Assembly: GCA_964399635.1 (NCBI GenBank)
Contig: CAYNRU010000041.1
Span: 1-64,000 of the forward strand
Direction of reading: 5' to 3'
DNA from: UBA4615 sp964399635
GTDB lineage: Bacteria > Pseudomonadota > Gammaproteobacteria > Burkholderiales > Burkholderiaceae_E
DNA length: 64,000 nucleotides
Shown here one piece after another: positions 27,822-36,454 of the stretch. The translations under genes and the position numbers were made by a program. Position 1 is the first letter of the stretch; the number at the start of each line of letters is the position of its first letter. Under the pieces are notes generated by a model. That model saw only the letters and a program-made list of their open reading frames with translations, was not told where the DNA came from and searched no databases.

Positions 27822-28544
27822 TCAGACGTGCACCAGCGTGCCTTCGTCCTCGCCGAGCAGCACTCGCCTGAGCGCCCCCTCCTTGAAGATCGAGAACACC
27901 TTGATCGGCAGTTTCTGGTCGCGGCACAACGCGAAGGCGGTGGCGTCCATCACCTTCAGGTTGCGACCGATCGCCTCGTCGAAGCTGATCGTGCGGTAAC
28001 GGGTCGCTGTCGCGTCCTTCATGGGATCGGCACTGTACACCCCGTCGACCTTGGTCGCCTTCAGGACGACCTCGGCGCCGATCTCGGCACCGCGCAGCGC
28101 CGCCGCGGTGTCGGTGGTGAAGAAGGGGTTGCCCGTGCCGGCCGCGAAGATCACGACCTTGCCCTCCTCGAGGTAGCGCAGCGCCTTGGGGCGGATGTAG
28201 GGCTCGACCACCTGCTCGATCTTGAGCGCCGACTGGACCCGGGCCGACACGCCCGCGTTGCGCAGCGCATCCTGCAGCGCCAGGGCGTTCATGACGGTGG
28301 CCAGCATGCCCATGTAGTCGGCGGTGGCACGGTCCATGCCCGAGGCGCCGAGCGCGACCCCGCGGAAGATGTTGCCCCCGCCGATCACGATCGCGAGCTC
28401 GGTGCCCATCGCCACCGCCTCGCTGACCTGCCTCACCATGCCCGCGATCGTGCCGCTGTTGATGCCGTAGGCGTCATCCCCCATGAGGGCCTCTCCGGAC
28501 AGCTTGAGCAGGACGCGCTTGTAGGGCTTGGGGGCTTCGGTCAT
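27822..28544 (-). CDS. pyrH: UMP kinase
   Basis: 240-residue hexameric amino-acid-kinase-fold enzyme that phosphorylates UMP to UDP, usually GTP-activated and UTP-inhibited. LLKLSGEALMG near residue 14, VIGGGNIFRG, MGMLATVMNALALQDAL and GTGNPFFTTDTAAALRG are all present. ATG at 28542-28544 (MTEAPKPYKR) with a GGAGG-like site upstream. A 100-bp gap separates it from tsf, long for this operon, and could hold a promoter or processing site. I see no clear motif there beyond GC-rich sequence. Confidence 0.97.
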   Translation of the reverse strand: MTEAPKPYKRVLLKLSGEALMGDDAYGINSGTIAGMVRQVSEAVAMGTELAIVIGGGNIFRGVALGASGMDRATADYMGMLATVMNALALQDALRNAGVSARVQSALKIEQVVEPYIRPKALRYLEEGKVVIFAAGTGNPFFTTDTAAALRGAEIGAEVVLKATKVDGVYSADPMKDATATRYRTISFDEAIGRNLKVMDATAFALCRDQKLPIKVFSIFKEGALRRVLLGEDEGTLVHV

Positions 28545-28644
28545 CGGAGGGGGCTCCAGGGGCGGATGTGACGGGCGCGCGCGCCGCGCGGGAGGCCGCC
28601 GGACCGTCCGGCCCGGGGGCCGTCCGCGCCCGGCGGGGCGTGCC

Positions 28645-29532
28645 TCAGCGGCCCGCCGCGGCAGCCGCCTGCGCGACTTCCGCCGCGAAGTCGGTCTGCT
28701 TCTTCTCGATGCCTTCGCCAACCACGTACAGCGTGAAGGCGTGGACCTTCGCACCACGCGCCTTGAGGAGCTGCTCGACGGTCTGCTTGTCGTCCTTGAC
28801 GAAGGGCTGGCCGAGCAGCGTGACCTCCTTGAGGTACTTCTGCACGGTGCCCTCGACCATCTTGGCGACGATCTCGGCAGGCTTGCCCGACTCGGCCGCC
28901 TTCAGGGATGCGATGGAGCGCTCCTTCTCGACGAGCGAATCCGGCACGCCGCTGCGATCGAGGGCGACCGGCTTGGACGCGGCGATCTGCATCGCCAGGT
29001 CCTTGGCCAGCTGCTCGTCGCCGCCCGCGACGTCGACCAGCACGCCGATCCTCGAGCCGCCGTGCACGTAGCTCACCACCTTGCCGTGACCGGCGATCCG
29101 CACGAAGCGGCGCACGGCCATGTTCTCGCCGATCTTGCCGATCAGCGTCTTGCGACGCTCCTCGACCGTCACGCCGTCGAGATGCAGCGCCGACAGCGCG
29201 TCGACGTCGGCCGGCGAGGCCTCGGCCACCAGGGCGGCGAGCGCCTTGGCGAAGCCCTGGAAATCGTCGTTCTTGGCGACGAAGTCGGTCTCGCAGTTCA
29301 GCTCGACCATCGCCCCCGTGCGGCCGTCGGCCGACAGGTGGACCCCGACGATGCCTTCGGCGGTGACACGGGAGGCGGCCTTGCTCGCCTTGTTGCCGAG
29401 CTTGACGCGCAGGATCTCCTCGGCCTTGGCGAGATCGCCGGCAGCCTCGGTCAGCGCCTTCTTGCACTCCATCATCGGCGCGTCGGTCTTCTCGCGCAGT
29501 TCCTTCACCATGCCCGCGGTGATTTCAGCCAT
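28645..29532 (-). CDS. tsf: Elongation factor Ts
   Basis: 295-residue nucleotide exchange factor for EF-Tu. N-terminal UBA-like domain (AEITAGMVKELREKTDAPMM), the conserved TDFVAKN at residues 82-88 that displaces GDP, and the coiled-coil protrusion region. The Ala-rich C-terminal tail (VAQAAAAAGR) is non-conserved. Lies 12 bp after rpsB, the universal bacterial pairing. Confidence 0.98.
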   Translation of the reverse strand: MAEITAGMVKELREKTDAPMMECKKALTEAAGDLAKAEEILRVKLGNKASKAASRVTAEGIVGVHLSADGRTGAMVELNCETDFVAKNDDFQGFAKALAALVAEASPADVDALSALHLDGVTVEERRKTLIGKIGENMAVRRFVRIAGHGKVVSYVHGGSRIGVLVDVAGGDEQLAKDLAMQIAASKPVALDRSGVPDSLVEKERSIASLKAAESGKPAEIVAKMVEGTVQKYLKEVTLLGQPFVKDDKQTVEQLLKARGAKVHAFTLYVVGEGIEKKQTDFAAEVAQAAAAAGR

Positions 29533-29544
29533 GTTCCCTGCTCC

Positions 29545-30288
29545 TCAAGCCTGCTCGGACTGGACCTCGACGAACTCGTCGCCGGTACCGCCCTTGGCGG
29601 CTTCCTGCAGCGAGCTGGCGCGTCCTTCGAGGATCGCGTCGGCCGCGCCCTGCGCGTACAGCTGGATCGCCTTGCTCGAGTCGTCGTTGCCCGGGATGAC
29701 GTAATCGATGCCGTCCGGGTTGTGGTTGGTGTCGACCACGCCCACCAGCGGCACGCCCAGCTTGAGCGCCTCGGTGATGGCGATCTTGTGATAGCCGACG
29801 TCGATGACGAACAGCGCGTCGGGCAGGCCGTTCATGTCCTTGATGCCGCCGATGGCCTTGGTCAGCTTCTCCATCTCGCGGCTGAACAGCAGCGCCTCCT
29901 TCTTGGACATGCGCTCGAGCCCGCCGTCGGCCAGGGTCGCTTCCATGTCGCGCAGGCGCTTGATCGAGGTCTTGACCGTCTTGAAGTTGGTCAGCATGCC
30001 GCCGAGCCAGCGCTCGTCGACGTAGGGCATTCCGGCGCGCTTGGCCTCGGTGGCGACGATCTCGCGGGCCTGGCGCTTGGTGCCGACGAAGAGCACGGTG
30101 CCGCGGTTGGACGCGAGCTGGCGCATGTACTTCATCGCGTCCTGGTACATCACCAGGGTCTTCTCGAGGTTGATGATGTGGATCTTGTTGCGATGGCCGA
30201 AGATGAACGGAGCCATCTTGGGGTTCCAGAAGCGGGTCTGGTGGCCGAAATGCACGCCCGCTTCCAGCATTTGACGCATGGTGGTCAT
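29545..30288 (-). CDS. rpsB: 30S ribosomal protein S2
   Basis: 247-residue small-subunit protein needed for S1 binding to the ribosome. Family start MTTMRQMLEAGVHFGHQTR, then FIFGHRNKIHIINLEKT, TKRQAREIV and RWLGGMLTNFKTV; all conserved. ATG at 30286-30288. The long untranslated leader (about 340 nt if the promoter near 30634-30663 is used) suggests leader-based autoregulation by S2, as established for E. coli rpsB-tsf. First gene of the long leftward operon. Confidence 0.98.
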   Translation of the reverse strand: MTTMRQMLEAGVHFGHQTRFWNPKMAPFIFGHRNKIHIINLEKTLVMYQDAMKYMRQLASNRGTVLFVGTKRQAREIVATEAKRAGMPYVDERWLGGMLTNFKTVKTSIKRLRDMEATLADGGLERMSKKEALLFSREMEKLTKAIGGIKDMNGLPDALFVIDVGYHKIAITEALKLGVPLVGVVDTNHNPDGIDYVIPGNDDSSKAIQLYAQGAADAILEGRASSLQEAAKGGTGDEFVEVQSEQA

Positions 30289-30668
30289 GACATGGTGCCT
30301 TGTGTGTGCCAGGGTTGAATGTCGCGGTTCGCCGGGCGTCCGGACACGGCTTGCGCCGTGCACCCTCGGAGCATCCCCGGGGACATCCCTCGCACCCGGG
30401 GCGCCCAGCCATCCGACGGGGTCGCGCCACGCGCTTGAGTTGTCCTCTCCGCCCCGGCACACTGTGGCGCCGGCGCGATGCGAAGACCGCGGTGAGTTCT
30501 TGCCCGGATCGGCGTATTCGAGGCGGCATCGCGCGCCAGGGCGCCGATGTCACCCGAATCCGGAAAACCAAAAGGAGCCAAGATGCCGGCTCCGTGAGGA
30601 TTCTCGGGGGCGCAGGCCCCGGGCAAGCCTATAATCATAACCCGAACAACGAGTTACCGACAAGTTCG
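30289..30668. promoter_or_regulatory. 380-bp divergent rpsB/map intergenic region with overlapping promoters
   Basis: No gene is visible. Reading right, a perfect TATAAT (30630-30635) lies 33 bp before the map ATG. Reading left, TTGTCG (30658-30663 on the minus strand), an 18-bp spacer and TATGAT (30634-30639) form a good promoter for rpsB, giving a leader of about 340 nt. The two -10 boxes share bases 30634-30635. In the rpsB leader RNA I see a 6-bp helix closed by a GCAA tetraloop (30345-30360) and a 7-bp helix pairing 30375-30381 with 30395-30401. These could be an S2 autoregulatory structure, which is inference. Confidence 0.55.
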
Positions 30669-31478
30669 ATGTCGATCGTCATCAAGACCGAGGCCGAAAT
30701 CGCAGCAATGCGCCTGGCGGGCCGCCTGGCATCCGAGGTGCTGGACTTCATCGCCCCGCACGTGAAGCCGGGCGTCACCACCGGCCACCTCGACGCGCTG
30801 TGCCATGCCTACATGGTCGACGTCCAGCACAGCGTGCCGGCGCCGCTCAACTACGCGCCCCCTGGCTACCGGCCCTTCCCCAAGTCGATCTGCACGTCCG
30901 TGAACCACCAGGTCTGCCACGGGATCCCGGGCGACAAGCTGCTCAAGCAGGGCGACGTGCTGAACATCGACGTCACCGTCATCAAGGACGGCTTCCACGG
31001 CGACACCAGCCGCATGTTCAGCGTGGGCGAACCTTCGCTGGCCGCCAGGCGGCTGAGCGAGGTCACCTACGAGTGCATGTGGCTCGGCATCGAGCAGGTG
31101 CGCCCGGGCGCCACGCTCGGCGACATCGGCCACGTGATCCAGCGCCACGCCGAGGCCCGCGGGTTCTCGATCGTCCGGGAATTCTGCGGTCACGGTATCG
31201 GCCGGCGGTTCCACGAGGAGCCCCAGGTGCTGCACTACGGTCGCCCGGGGACGGGCGAGCCGATGGTGCCGGGCATGATCTTCACGATCGAGCCGATGGT
31301 GAACGCCGGCCGGCGCGAGGTGCGCGAACTCGCCGACGGCTGGACCATCGTCACCAAGGACCACAGCCTGTCGGCGCAGTGGGAGCACACGGTGCTGGTG
31401 ACCGAGACCGGGCACGAGGTGCTGACCGTGTCTGCCGGCTCGCCCGCGCGGCCCGAACTGCTCCAGGCCGTCGCCTGA
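30669..31478 (+). CDS. map: Methionine aminopeptidase, type I
   Basis: 269-residue cytosolic metallopeptidase that removes initiator Met after deformylation. Metal-ligand motifs are intact: NIDVTVIKDGFHGDTSRMF with two Asp, GHGIGRRFHEEP with His, FTIEPMVN with Glu and WEHTVLVTE with Glu. ATG at 30669 gives MSIVIKTEAEIAAMR, the family start. No good Shine-Dalgarno precedes it (ACAAGTTCG). The TATAAT at 30630 gives a leader of about 27 nt. Diverges from rpsB, a widely conserved layout, and leads glnD 35 bp downstream. Confidence 0.97.
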   Translation: MSIVIKTEAEIAAMRLAGRLASEVLDFIAPHVKPGVTTGHLDALCHAYMVDVQHSVPAPLNYAPPGYRPFPKSICTSVNHQVCHGIPGDKLLKQGDVLNIDVTVIKDGFHGDTSRMFSVGEPSLAARRLSEVTYECMWLGIEQVRPGATLGDIGHVIQRHAEARGFSIVREFCGHGIGRRFHEEPQVLHYGRPGTGEPMVPGMIFTIEPMVNAGRREVRELADGWTIVTKDHSLSAQWEHTVLVTETGHEVLTVSAGSPARPELLQAVA

Positions 31479-31513
31479 GCGGTCCGCCGACCGCCCCGTC
31501 CCTTCCTTCAGGC

Positions 31514-34132
31514 ATGCAGGATCTCGACACCGGGCCGGAACCGACGCCGGGCGCGCCCGGACCCGCCGAGGCGCCCGCCGGCGGCACCGCGGCACGGCGC
31601 ATCGCCTATCGGGCGCGCCGCGACGAGCTCGTCGGCGCCTTCCGCCGGCGTCCTGACGTGCGGGCACTGCTGCGCGGCCTGGTGCGCCTGACCGACCGGG
31701 TGCTGCTCGATCTGTGGGGCGAAGCCGGGCTGCGGGCCGACTGCTGCCTCGCGGCCGTCGGCGGCTACGGGCGCCGGGCGCTGATGCCGCACTCGGACGT
31801 CGACCTGCTGCTGCTGGTGCCGCCCGGCGAGGACCCTCGGCGGGCGCTGCGCATCGAGGGCTTCATCGGCGCGTGCTGGGACGTGGGCCTGGAGATCGGC
31901 CACAGCGTGCGCACGGCCAACGAGTGCGTCGCCGAGTCGGCCGCCGACATCACCGTCCAGACCTGCCTGCTCGAGCGCCGCTACCTCGCCGGCAGCCGCC
32001 GGATGTACCGCGAGCTCGGCGAGCGGCTGGACGCCGCGGTCGATCCGCGGGCGTTCTTCCACGCCAAGCTCTTCGAGCTGCGCCAGCGGCACGCGAAGTA
32101 CGAGGACACGCCCTACAGCCTCGAGCCGAACGTCAAGGAGAGCCCGGGCGGGCTGCGCGACTTGCAGTCGATCCTCTGGATCGCCCGGGCCGCGGGCATC
32201 GGCTCACGCTGGCGGCAGCTTGCCGAGCGCGGCCTGGTGACCTCCTCGGAGGCCGGCCTGCTCGCCGGCTACGAGCGCAAGCTCAAGGTGAACCGCGCGT
32301 GGCTGCACATCATCGCCGGACGCCGCGAGGACCGCCTGGTCTTCGACCTGCAGGCACAGGTGGCGCGGGCGCAGGGCTTCGATCCGGACGACGCGCGGCT
32401 CGCCAGCGAGCAGCTGATGCAGCGCTACTACTGGGTCGCCAAGTCGGTGACGCAACTCTCGACGATGGTGCTGCAGAACCTGGAGGCCGAGCTCTTCCCC
32501 GAGAACGCCGGCAGCCCGGAGCCGATCGACGCCGAGTTCCGCAACGACCGGGGCCTGCTCGACGCCGTGGATTCGGGGCTGTTCGAGCGCGACCCGTCCT
32601 CGATCCTGCGGGCCTTCCTCGCGATGCAGCGCCACCCCGAGCTCACCGGCATCAGCGCGCCGACGCTGCGGGCGATCTGGCGCGCGCGCACGCGCATCGA
32701 CGCGGCGTTCCGGCGCGACCCTGGCAACCGGGCGGCCTTCCTGAGCCTGCTGCAGGCCCCCAAGGGCGTGACGCGCCAGCTGCGCCGGATGAACCAGTGG
32801 TCGGTGCTCGGGCGCTACCTGCCCGCATTCAGGCGGATCGTCGGGCGCATGCAGCACGACCTCTTCCACGTCTACACGGTCGACCAGCACATCCTGATGG
32901 TGGTGCGCAATCTGCGGCGCTTCCAGCGCGCCGAGCATGCGCACGAGTACCCGTTCTGCAGCCAGCTGATGGCGGCCTACGAGCAGCCGTGGCTGCTGGT
33001 CGTGGCCGCCCTTTTTCACGACATCGCCAAGGGCCGCGGCGGCGACCACTCCACGCTCGGGACCATCGACGCGCGCCGCTTCTGCCGCGCGCACGGCCTG
33101 GCCGACGCGGACCGCGAACTGGTGGAGTTCCTGGTCGAGCACCACCTGACGATGTCGCAGGTCGCCCAGAAGCACGACCTGAGCGACCCGGACACCATCA
33201 CCGCCTTCGCGCGGCTGGTGCGTACCGAGCGCCGCCTGACGGGCCTGTACCTGCTGACTGTCGCCGACATCCGCGGCACCAGCCCCAAGGTCTGGAACGC
33301 CTGGAAGGGCAAGCTGCTCGAGGACCTGTACCGCGCGACCAAGCGCGAGCTCGGCGGCGAGACGGCCAGCACCGACGAGCGCTTCGACGCTCGCCGCGCC
33401 GAATCGGTCAAGCTGATGAACCTCTACGGATTGTCGCCCGACTCGTACGCCCCCTTCTGGAAGCAGCTCGACATCGGCTACTTCCTGCGCAACGACCCGC
33501 AGGACATCGCCTGGCAGACCCGCGTGCTCTACCGCGTGCCCGACACCGAAGCCCCGATCGTGCGGACCCGGCTGGCACCGATCGGCGAGGGCTTCCAGGT
33601 GGTCACCTACCTGCCGGATCAGCCCGACCTGTTCGCCCGGATCTGCGGCTACTTCGACAGCAAGAACCTGTCGGTGCTGGATGCGCGCATCCACACGACG
33701 CGCCACGGGCGGGCCCTCGACAGCTTCCTGGTGGTCGACCCCAACCATAGCTTCCACTACCGCGACATCCTGTCGCTGGTCGAGGTGGAGCTGGCCGACC
33801 GGCTGGCGCGCCGCCATCGGCTCGACGCGCCGGTGCGGGGCCGGGCGTCGCGCCGCTCGCGCTACTTCCCGATCGCGCCGCAGCTCGACCTGCGCCCCGA
33901 CGAGCGCGGCAGCCACTACCTGCTGTCGGTGATCGCCAACGATCGTACCGGCCTGCTGTACGGCATCGCCCGCACCCTCGCCCGCCATGGCATCAACCTG
34001 CAGGCCGCGCGGATCATGACGCTGGGCGAGCGGGCCGAGGACGTGTTCCTCATCGACGGGCCGGCGCTCTCGAATGCGCGCCTGCAGATCCAGCTCGAGA
34101 ACGACCTGCTCGAGGCGATGCAGGCCGGCTGA
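31514..34132 (+). CDS. glnD: Bifunctional uridylyltransferase / uridylyl-removing enzyme
   Basis: 872-residue nitrogen sensor that uridylylates PII proteins when glutamine is low and removes UMP when it is high. Domains in order: nucleotidyltransferase with AVGGYGRRALMPHSDVD (GGYGR at 83-87, DVD at 95-97), a helical linker, an HD hydrolase with FHDIAKGRGGDHS (His502/Asp503), and two C-terminal ACT domains (about 700-780 and 795-872) that bind glutamine. All catalytic residues are visible. ATG 31514 follows map by 35 bp. No glnB or glnK is in the window. Confidence 0.97.
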   Translation: MQDLDTGPEPTPGAPGPAEAPAGGTAARRIAYRARRDELVGAFRRRPDVRALLRGLVRLTDRVLLDLWGEAGLRADCCLAAVGGYGRRALMPHSDVDLLLLVPPGEDPRRALRIEGFIGACWDVGLEIGHSVRTANECVAESAADITVQTCLLERRYLAGSRRMYRELGERLDAAVDPRAFFHAKLFELRQRHAKYEDTPYSLEPNVKESPGGLRDLQSILWIARAAGIGSRWRQLAERGLVTSSEAGLLAGYERKLKVNRAWLHIIAGRREDRLVFDLQAQVARAQGFDPDDARLASEQLMQRYYWVAKSVTQLSTMVLQNLEAELFPENAGSPEPIDAEFRNDRGLLDAVDSGLFERDPSSILRAFLAMQRHPELTGISAPTLRAIWRARTRIDAAFRRDPGNRAAFLSLLQAPKGVTRQLRRMNQWSVLGRYLPAFRRIVGRMQHDLFHVYTVDQHILMVVRNLRRFQRAEHAHEYPFCSQLMAAYEQPWLLVVAALFHDIAKGRGGDHSTLGTIDARRFCRAHGLADADRELVEFLVEHHLTMSQVAQKHDLSDPDTITAFARLVRTERRLTGLYLLTVADIRGTSPKVWNAWKGKLLEDLYRATKRELGGETASTDERFDARRAESVKLMNLYGLSPDSYAPFWKQLDIGYFLRNDPQDIAWQTRVLYRVPDTEAPIVRTRLAPIGEGFQVVTYLPDQPDLFARICGYFDSKNLSVLDARIHTTRHGRALDSFLVVDPNHSFHYRDILSLVEVELADRLARRHRLDAPVRGRASRRSRYFPIAPQLDLRPDERGSHYLLSVIANDRTGLLYGIARTLARHGINLQAARIMTLGERAEDVFLIDGPALSNARLQIQLENDLLEAMQAG

Positions 34133-34195
34133 GCGCGGCGCGGGGCCGCCCGGACGCCGGGCCGGCCCGCGGGCCTCGCGCGTGGATGACGCCCG

Positions 34196-34726
34196 TCAGT
34201 CGTCGGACAGGGTCTCGCCCGGGAACAGCTCCTCGATGAACCCGAAGCGTGCGAGGTCCCGGATGCGGCGCGGATAGAGGATGCCGTCGAGGTGGTCGCA
34301 CTCGTGCTGCACCACCCGCGCATGGAAGTCGACCGCCTCGCGCTCGATGAGGCGGCCGGACGCATCGAAGCCGCGGTAGCGGATCCGCGCGAGCCGGGGC
34401 ACCCAACCGCGCATCCCCGGCACCGACAGGCAACCCTCCCAGCCTTCCTGCTCGGCATCCGACTGCGCCTCGATCACCGGATTGACCAGCACGGTCGGGG
34501 GGATCGGCTCGGCATCGGGATAGCGCGGGTTGGCCTCGAAGCCGAAGATCACCACGCGCAGATCAACGCCGATCTGCGGCGCGGCGAGGCCGGCGCCGTT
34601 GCGCTGCGCCATCGTCTCGAACATGTCGGCGACCAGCGCATGGAGCTCCGGGGTATCCATCCGCTCCACCGGGCGCGCCACGCGCAGCAGCCGCGGATCG
34701 CCCATCCTGAGCACGGGGTGGATCAT
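34196..34726 (-). CDS. def: Peptide deformylase
   Basis: 176-residue metallohydrolase removing the N-formyl group from nascent proteins. The three motifs are intact: GLAAPQIG (46-53), EGCLSVPG with metal-ligand Cys99, and HECDHLDG with His141 and His145. It is functionally paired with map, encoded nearby. ATG at 34724-34726 overlaps the mtnP stop (ATGA). This is not next to fmt as in E. coli, so a second def elsewhere is likely. Confidence 0.97.
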   Translation of the reverse strand: MIHPVLRMGDPRLLRVARPVERMDTPELHALVADMFETMAQRNGAGLAAPQIGVDLRVVIFGFEANPRYPDAEPIPPTVLVNPVIEAQSDAEQEGWEGCLSVPGMRGWVPRLARIRYRGFDASGRLIEREAVDFHARVVQHECDHLDGILYPRRIRDLARFGFIEELFPGETLSDD

Positions 34727-35493
34727 GCCGGCACCCTGGACGGCGGCGCCGTACGTGTGCTGCGCAGGTAGGCCGCCAGCACGCGGCGGACCCTGACCAT
34801 CGCCTCGTCCATCACGGCGCCCATCGCCTCCATCGAAATCGACTCGCGGCTGTCGCCGCAGCCGGCCGCGTGGTTGGCCACCACCGCGAGCACCGCGTAG
34901 GGCAACCCCAGCTCCCGGGCGAGCACCGCCTCGGGCATGCCTGTCATGCCGACCAGGTCGCAGCCGTCGCGCTCCAGGCGGCGGATTTCGGCGGCGGTCT
35001 CCAGGCGCGGCCCCTGGGTGCAGCCGTAGGTGCAGCCGAAGGCGACCGGCTCGCCGGCCGCCGCCGCCGCAGCGGCGAGGCCCGCGCGCAGCCGCTCGGC
35101 GTAGGGCAGCGTGAAGTCGACGTGGGTGACCGGATTGTCCGGCCCCTCGAAGAAGGTGCTCTTGCGGCCGTGCGTGTAGTCGATGATCTGGTCGGGCAGT
35201 GCGAGCCTGCCGGGCCCGAGGTCGGCCCGGATGCCCCCGACGGTGGCCACGGCCAGCACCTCGGTGGCGCCCACCTGCTGCAGCGCCCACAGGTTGGCGC
35301 GATAGTTGATCTGGTGCGGCGCGAGGGTGTGGCCGTAGCCATGCCGCGCGAGGAAGACGACGTCGACGCCTTCGATGGTGCCGAAGGACAGCGCGCACGA
35401 CGGGTCGCCGAAGGGCGTGCGGACGACCTCGCGGCGCTCGAGCTTGAGGTCGCCGAGCTTGGCGAGTCCGCTGCCGCCGATGATGGCATGCAT
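34723..35493 (-). CDS. S-methyl-5'-thioinosine / thioadenosine phosphorylase family protein
   Basis: 256-residue trimeric nucleoside phosphorylase of the MTAP/PNP family, used in methylthioadenosine salvage. Starts HAIIGGSGLAKL, then ARHGYGHTLAPHQINYRANL and YGCTQGPRLETAAEIRRLER. The segment GCDLVGMTGMPEAVLAREL resembles the S-methyl-5'-thioinosine phosphorylase subgroup known from Pseudomonas, which acts after deamination of MTA. The substrate (MTA or MTI) needs assay. I chose the ATG at 35491-35493, which has GGAG 10 nt upstream, over a GTG 12 bp earlier. Coupled to def. Confidence 0.9.
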   Translation of the reverse strand: MHAIIGGSGLAKLGDLKLERREVVRTPFGDPSCALSFGTIEGVDVVFLARHGYGHTLAPHQINYRANLWALQQVGATEVLAVATVGGIRADLGPGRLALPDQIIDYTHGRKSTFFEGPDNPVTHVDFTLPYAERLRAGLAAAAAAAGEPVAFGCTYGCTQGPRLETAAEIRRLERDGCDLVGMTGMPEAVLARELGLPYAVLAVVANHAAGCGDSRESISMEAMGAVMDEAMVRVRRVLAAYLRSTRTAPPSRVPA

Positions 35494-35569
35494 GGGGGAA
35501 GGCACTCCGGGCCCGGTGCGGGCCGATGGCGGACGGGAAACGGCCGGCGGGGCTCTGCCGGCGCCGGGT

Positions 35570-36454
35570 TCAGCGGCCTTCGCGGCGCTTGAGGAACGCG
35601 GCGAACTCGGCGCCGACCTCCGGATGGCGAAGCGCCAGCTCGACCGTCGCCTGAAGATACCCGATCTTCGAGCCGCAGTCGTAGCGGGTGCCGTTGAAGA
35701 GGAAGGCGAGCACCGGCTCGTCGCTGATCAGGCGCGCCAGGCCGTCGGTGAGCTGGATCTCGCCGCCGGCGCCGGGCGTGATGTTTGCGAGGTGCTCGAA
35801 GATGAGCGGCGACAACACGTAGCGGCCGACCACCGCCATCGTGGAGGGCGCCGCCTCGGGCTTGGGCTTCTCGACGATGGCGGTGACGCGCGCGGTGCGC
35901 TCCCCCCACGGCGAACTCGACACGATGCCGTAGGAGGCGGTCTCGGCGCGCGGCACTTCCTGCACCGCCAGCACGCTCGAATGGTGCTTGCCGTACTGCT
36001 CGACCATCTGGGCGAGCACCGGCACGCCGTCGGCGGCCGACTGCATCAGGTCGTCGGCGAGCAGCACGGCGAAGGGCTCGTCGCCCACCACCGAGCGCGC
36101 GCACAGCACGGCGTGGCCCAGGCCCAGCGGCTCGGCCTGGCGGATGTACACGCAGTTGATGCCCTTGGGGACGATCTCCTGGACCGCCTCGAGCAGCGCG
36201 TTCTTACCGCGCGCGGCCAGCTCTGCCTCGAGTTCGTAGGCCTTGTCGAAGTGGTCCTCGATGCTGCGCTTGCCGCGGCCCGTGATGAAGATCATCTCGG
36301 TGATCCCGGCGGCGGCGGCCTCCTCGACCGCGTACTGGATCAGGGGCTTGTCGACCACCGGCAGCATCTCCTTGGGGGACGCCTTGGTGGCCGGCAGGAA
36401 CCGGGTGCCCAGACCCGCCACCGGGAAAACCGCCTTCCTAATCTGCTTGGCCAT
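35570..36454 (-). CDS. galU: UTP--glucose-1-phosphate uridylyltransferase
   Basis: 294-residue enzyme making UDP-glucose for lipopolysaccharide, exopolysaccharide and osmolyte synthesis. Nucleotide-binding signature VAGLGTRFLPATKASPKEML at about 13-32, then QAEPLGLGHAVLCAR, FAVLLADDLM, AVVGRYVLSP and GGEIQLTDGLA. Full length. Its start overlaps the 3' end of ligA by 17 bp, so the genes are probably coupled. Confidence 0.97.
   Translation of the reverse strand: MAKQIRKAVFPVAGLGTRFLPATKASPKEMLPVVDKPLIQYAVEEAAAAGITEMIFITGRGKRSIEDHFDKAYELEAELAARGKNALLEAVQEIVPKGINCVYIRQAEPLGLGHAVLCARSVVGDEPFAVLLADDLMQSAADGVPVLAQMVEQYGKHHSSVLAVQEVPRAETASYGIVSSSPWGERTARVTAIVEKPKPEAAPSTMAVVGRYVLSPLIFEHLANITPGAGGEIQLTDGLARLISDEPVLAFLFNGTRYDCGSKIGYLQATVELALRHPEVGAEFAAFLKRREGR

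Noticed and set aside
34133..34195. Terminator between convergent glnD and def
   Set aside because: Only a 6-bp GC stem (34148-34162) without a T-run; too weak to list as a feature.
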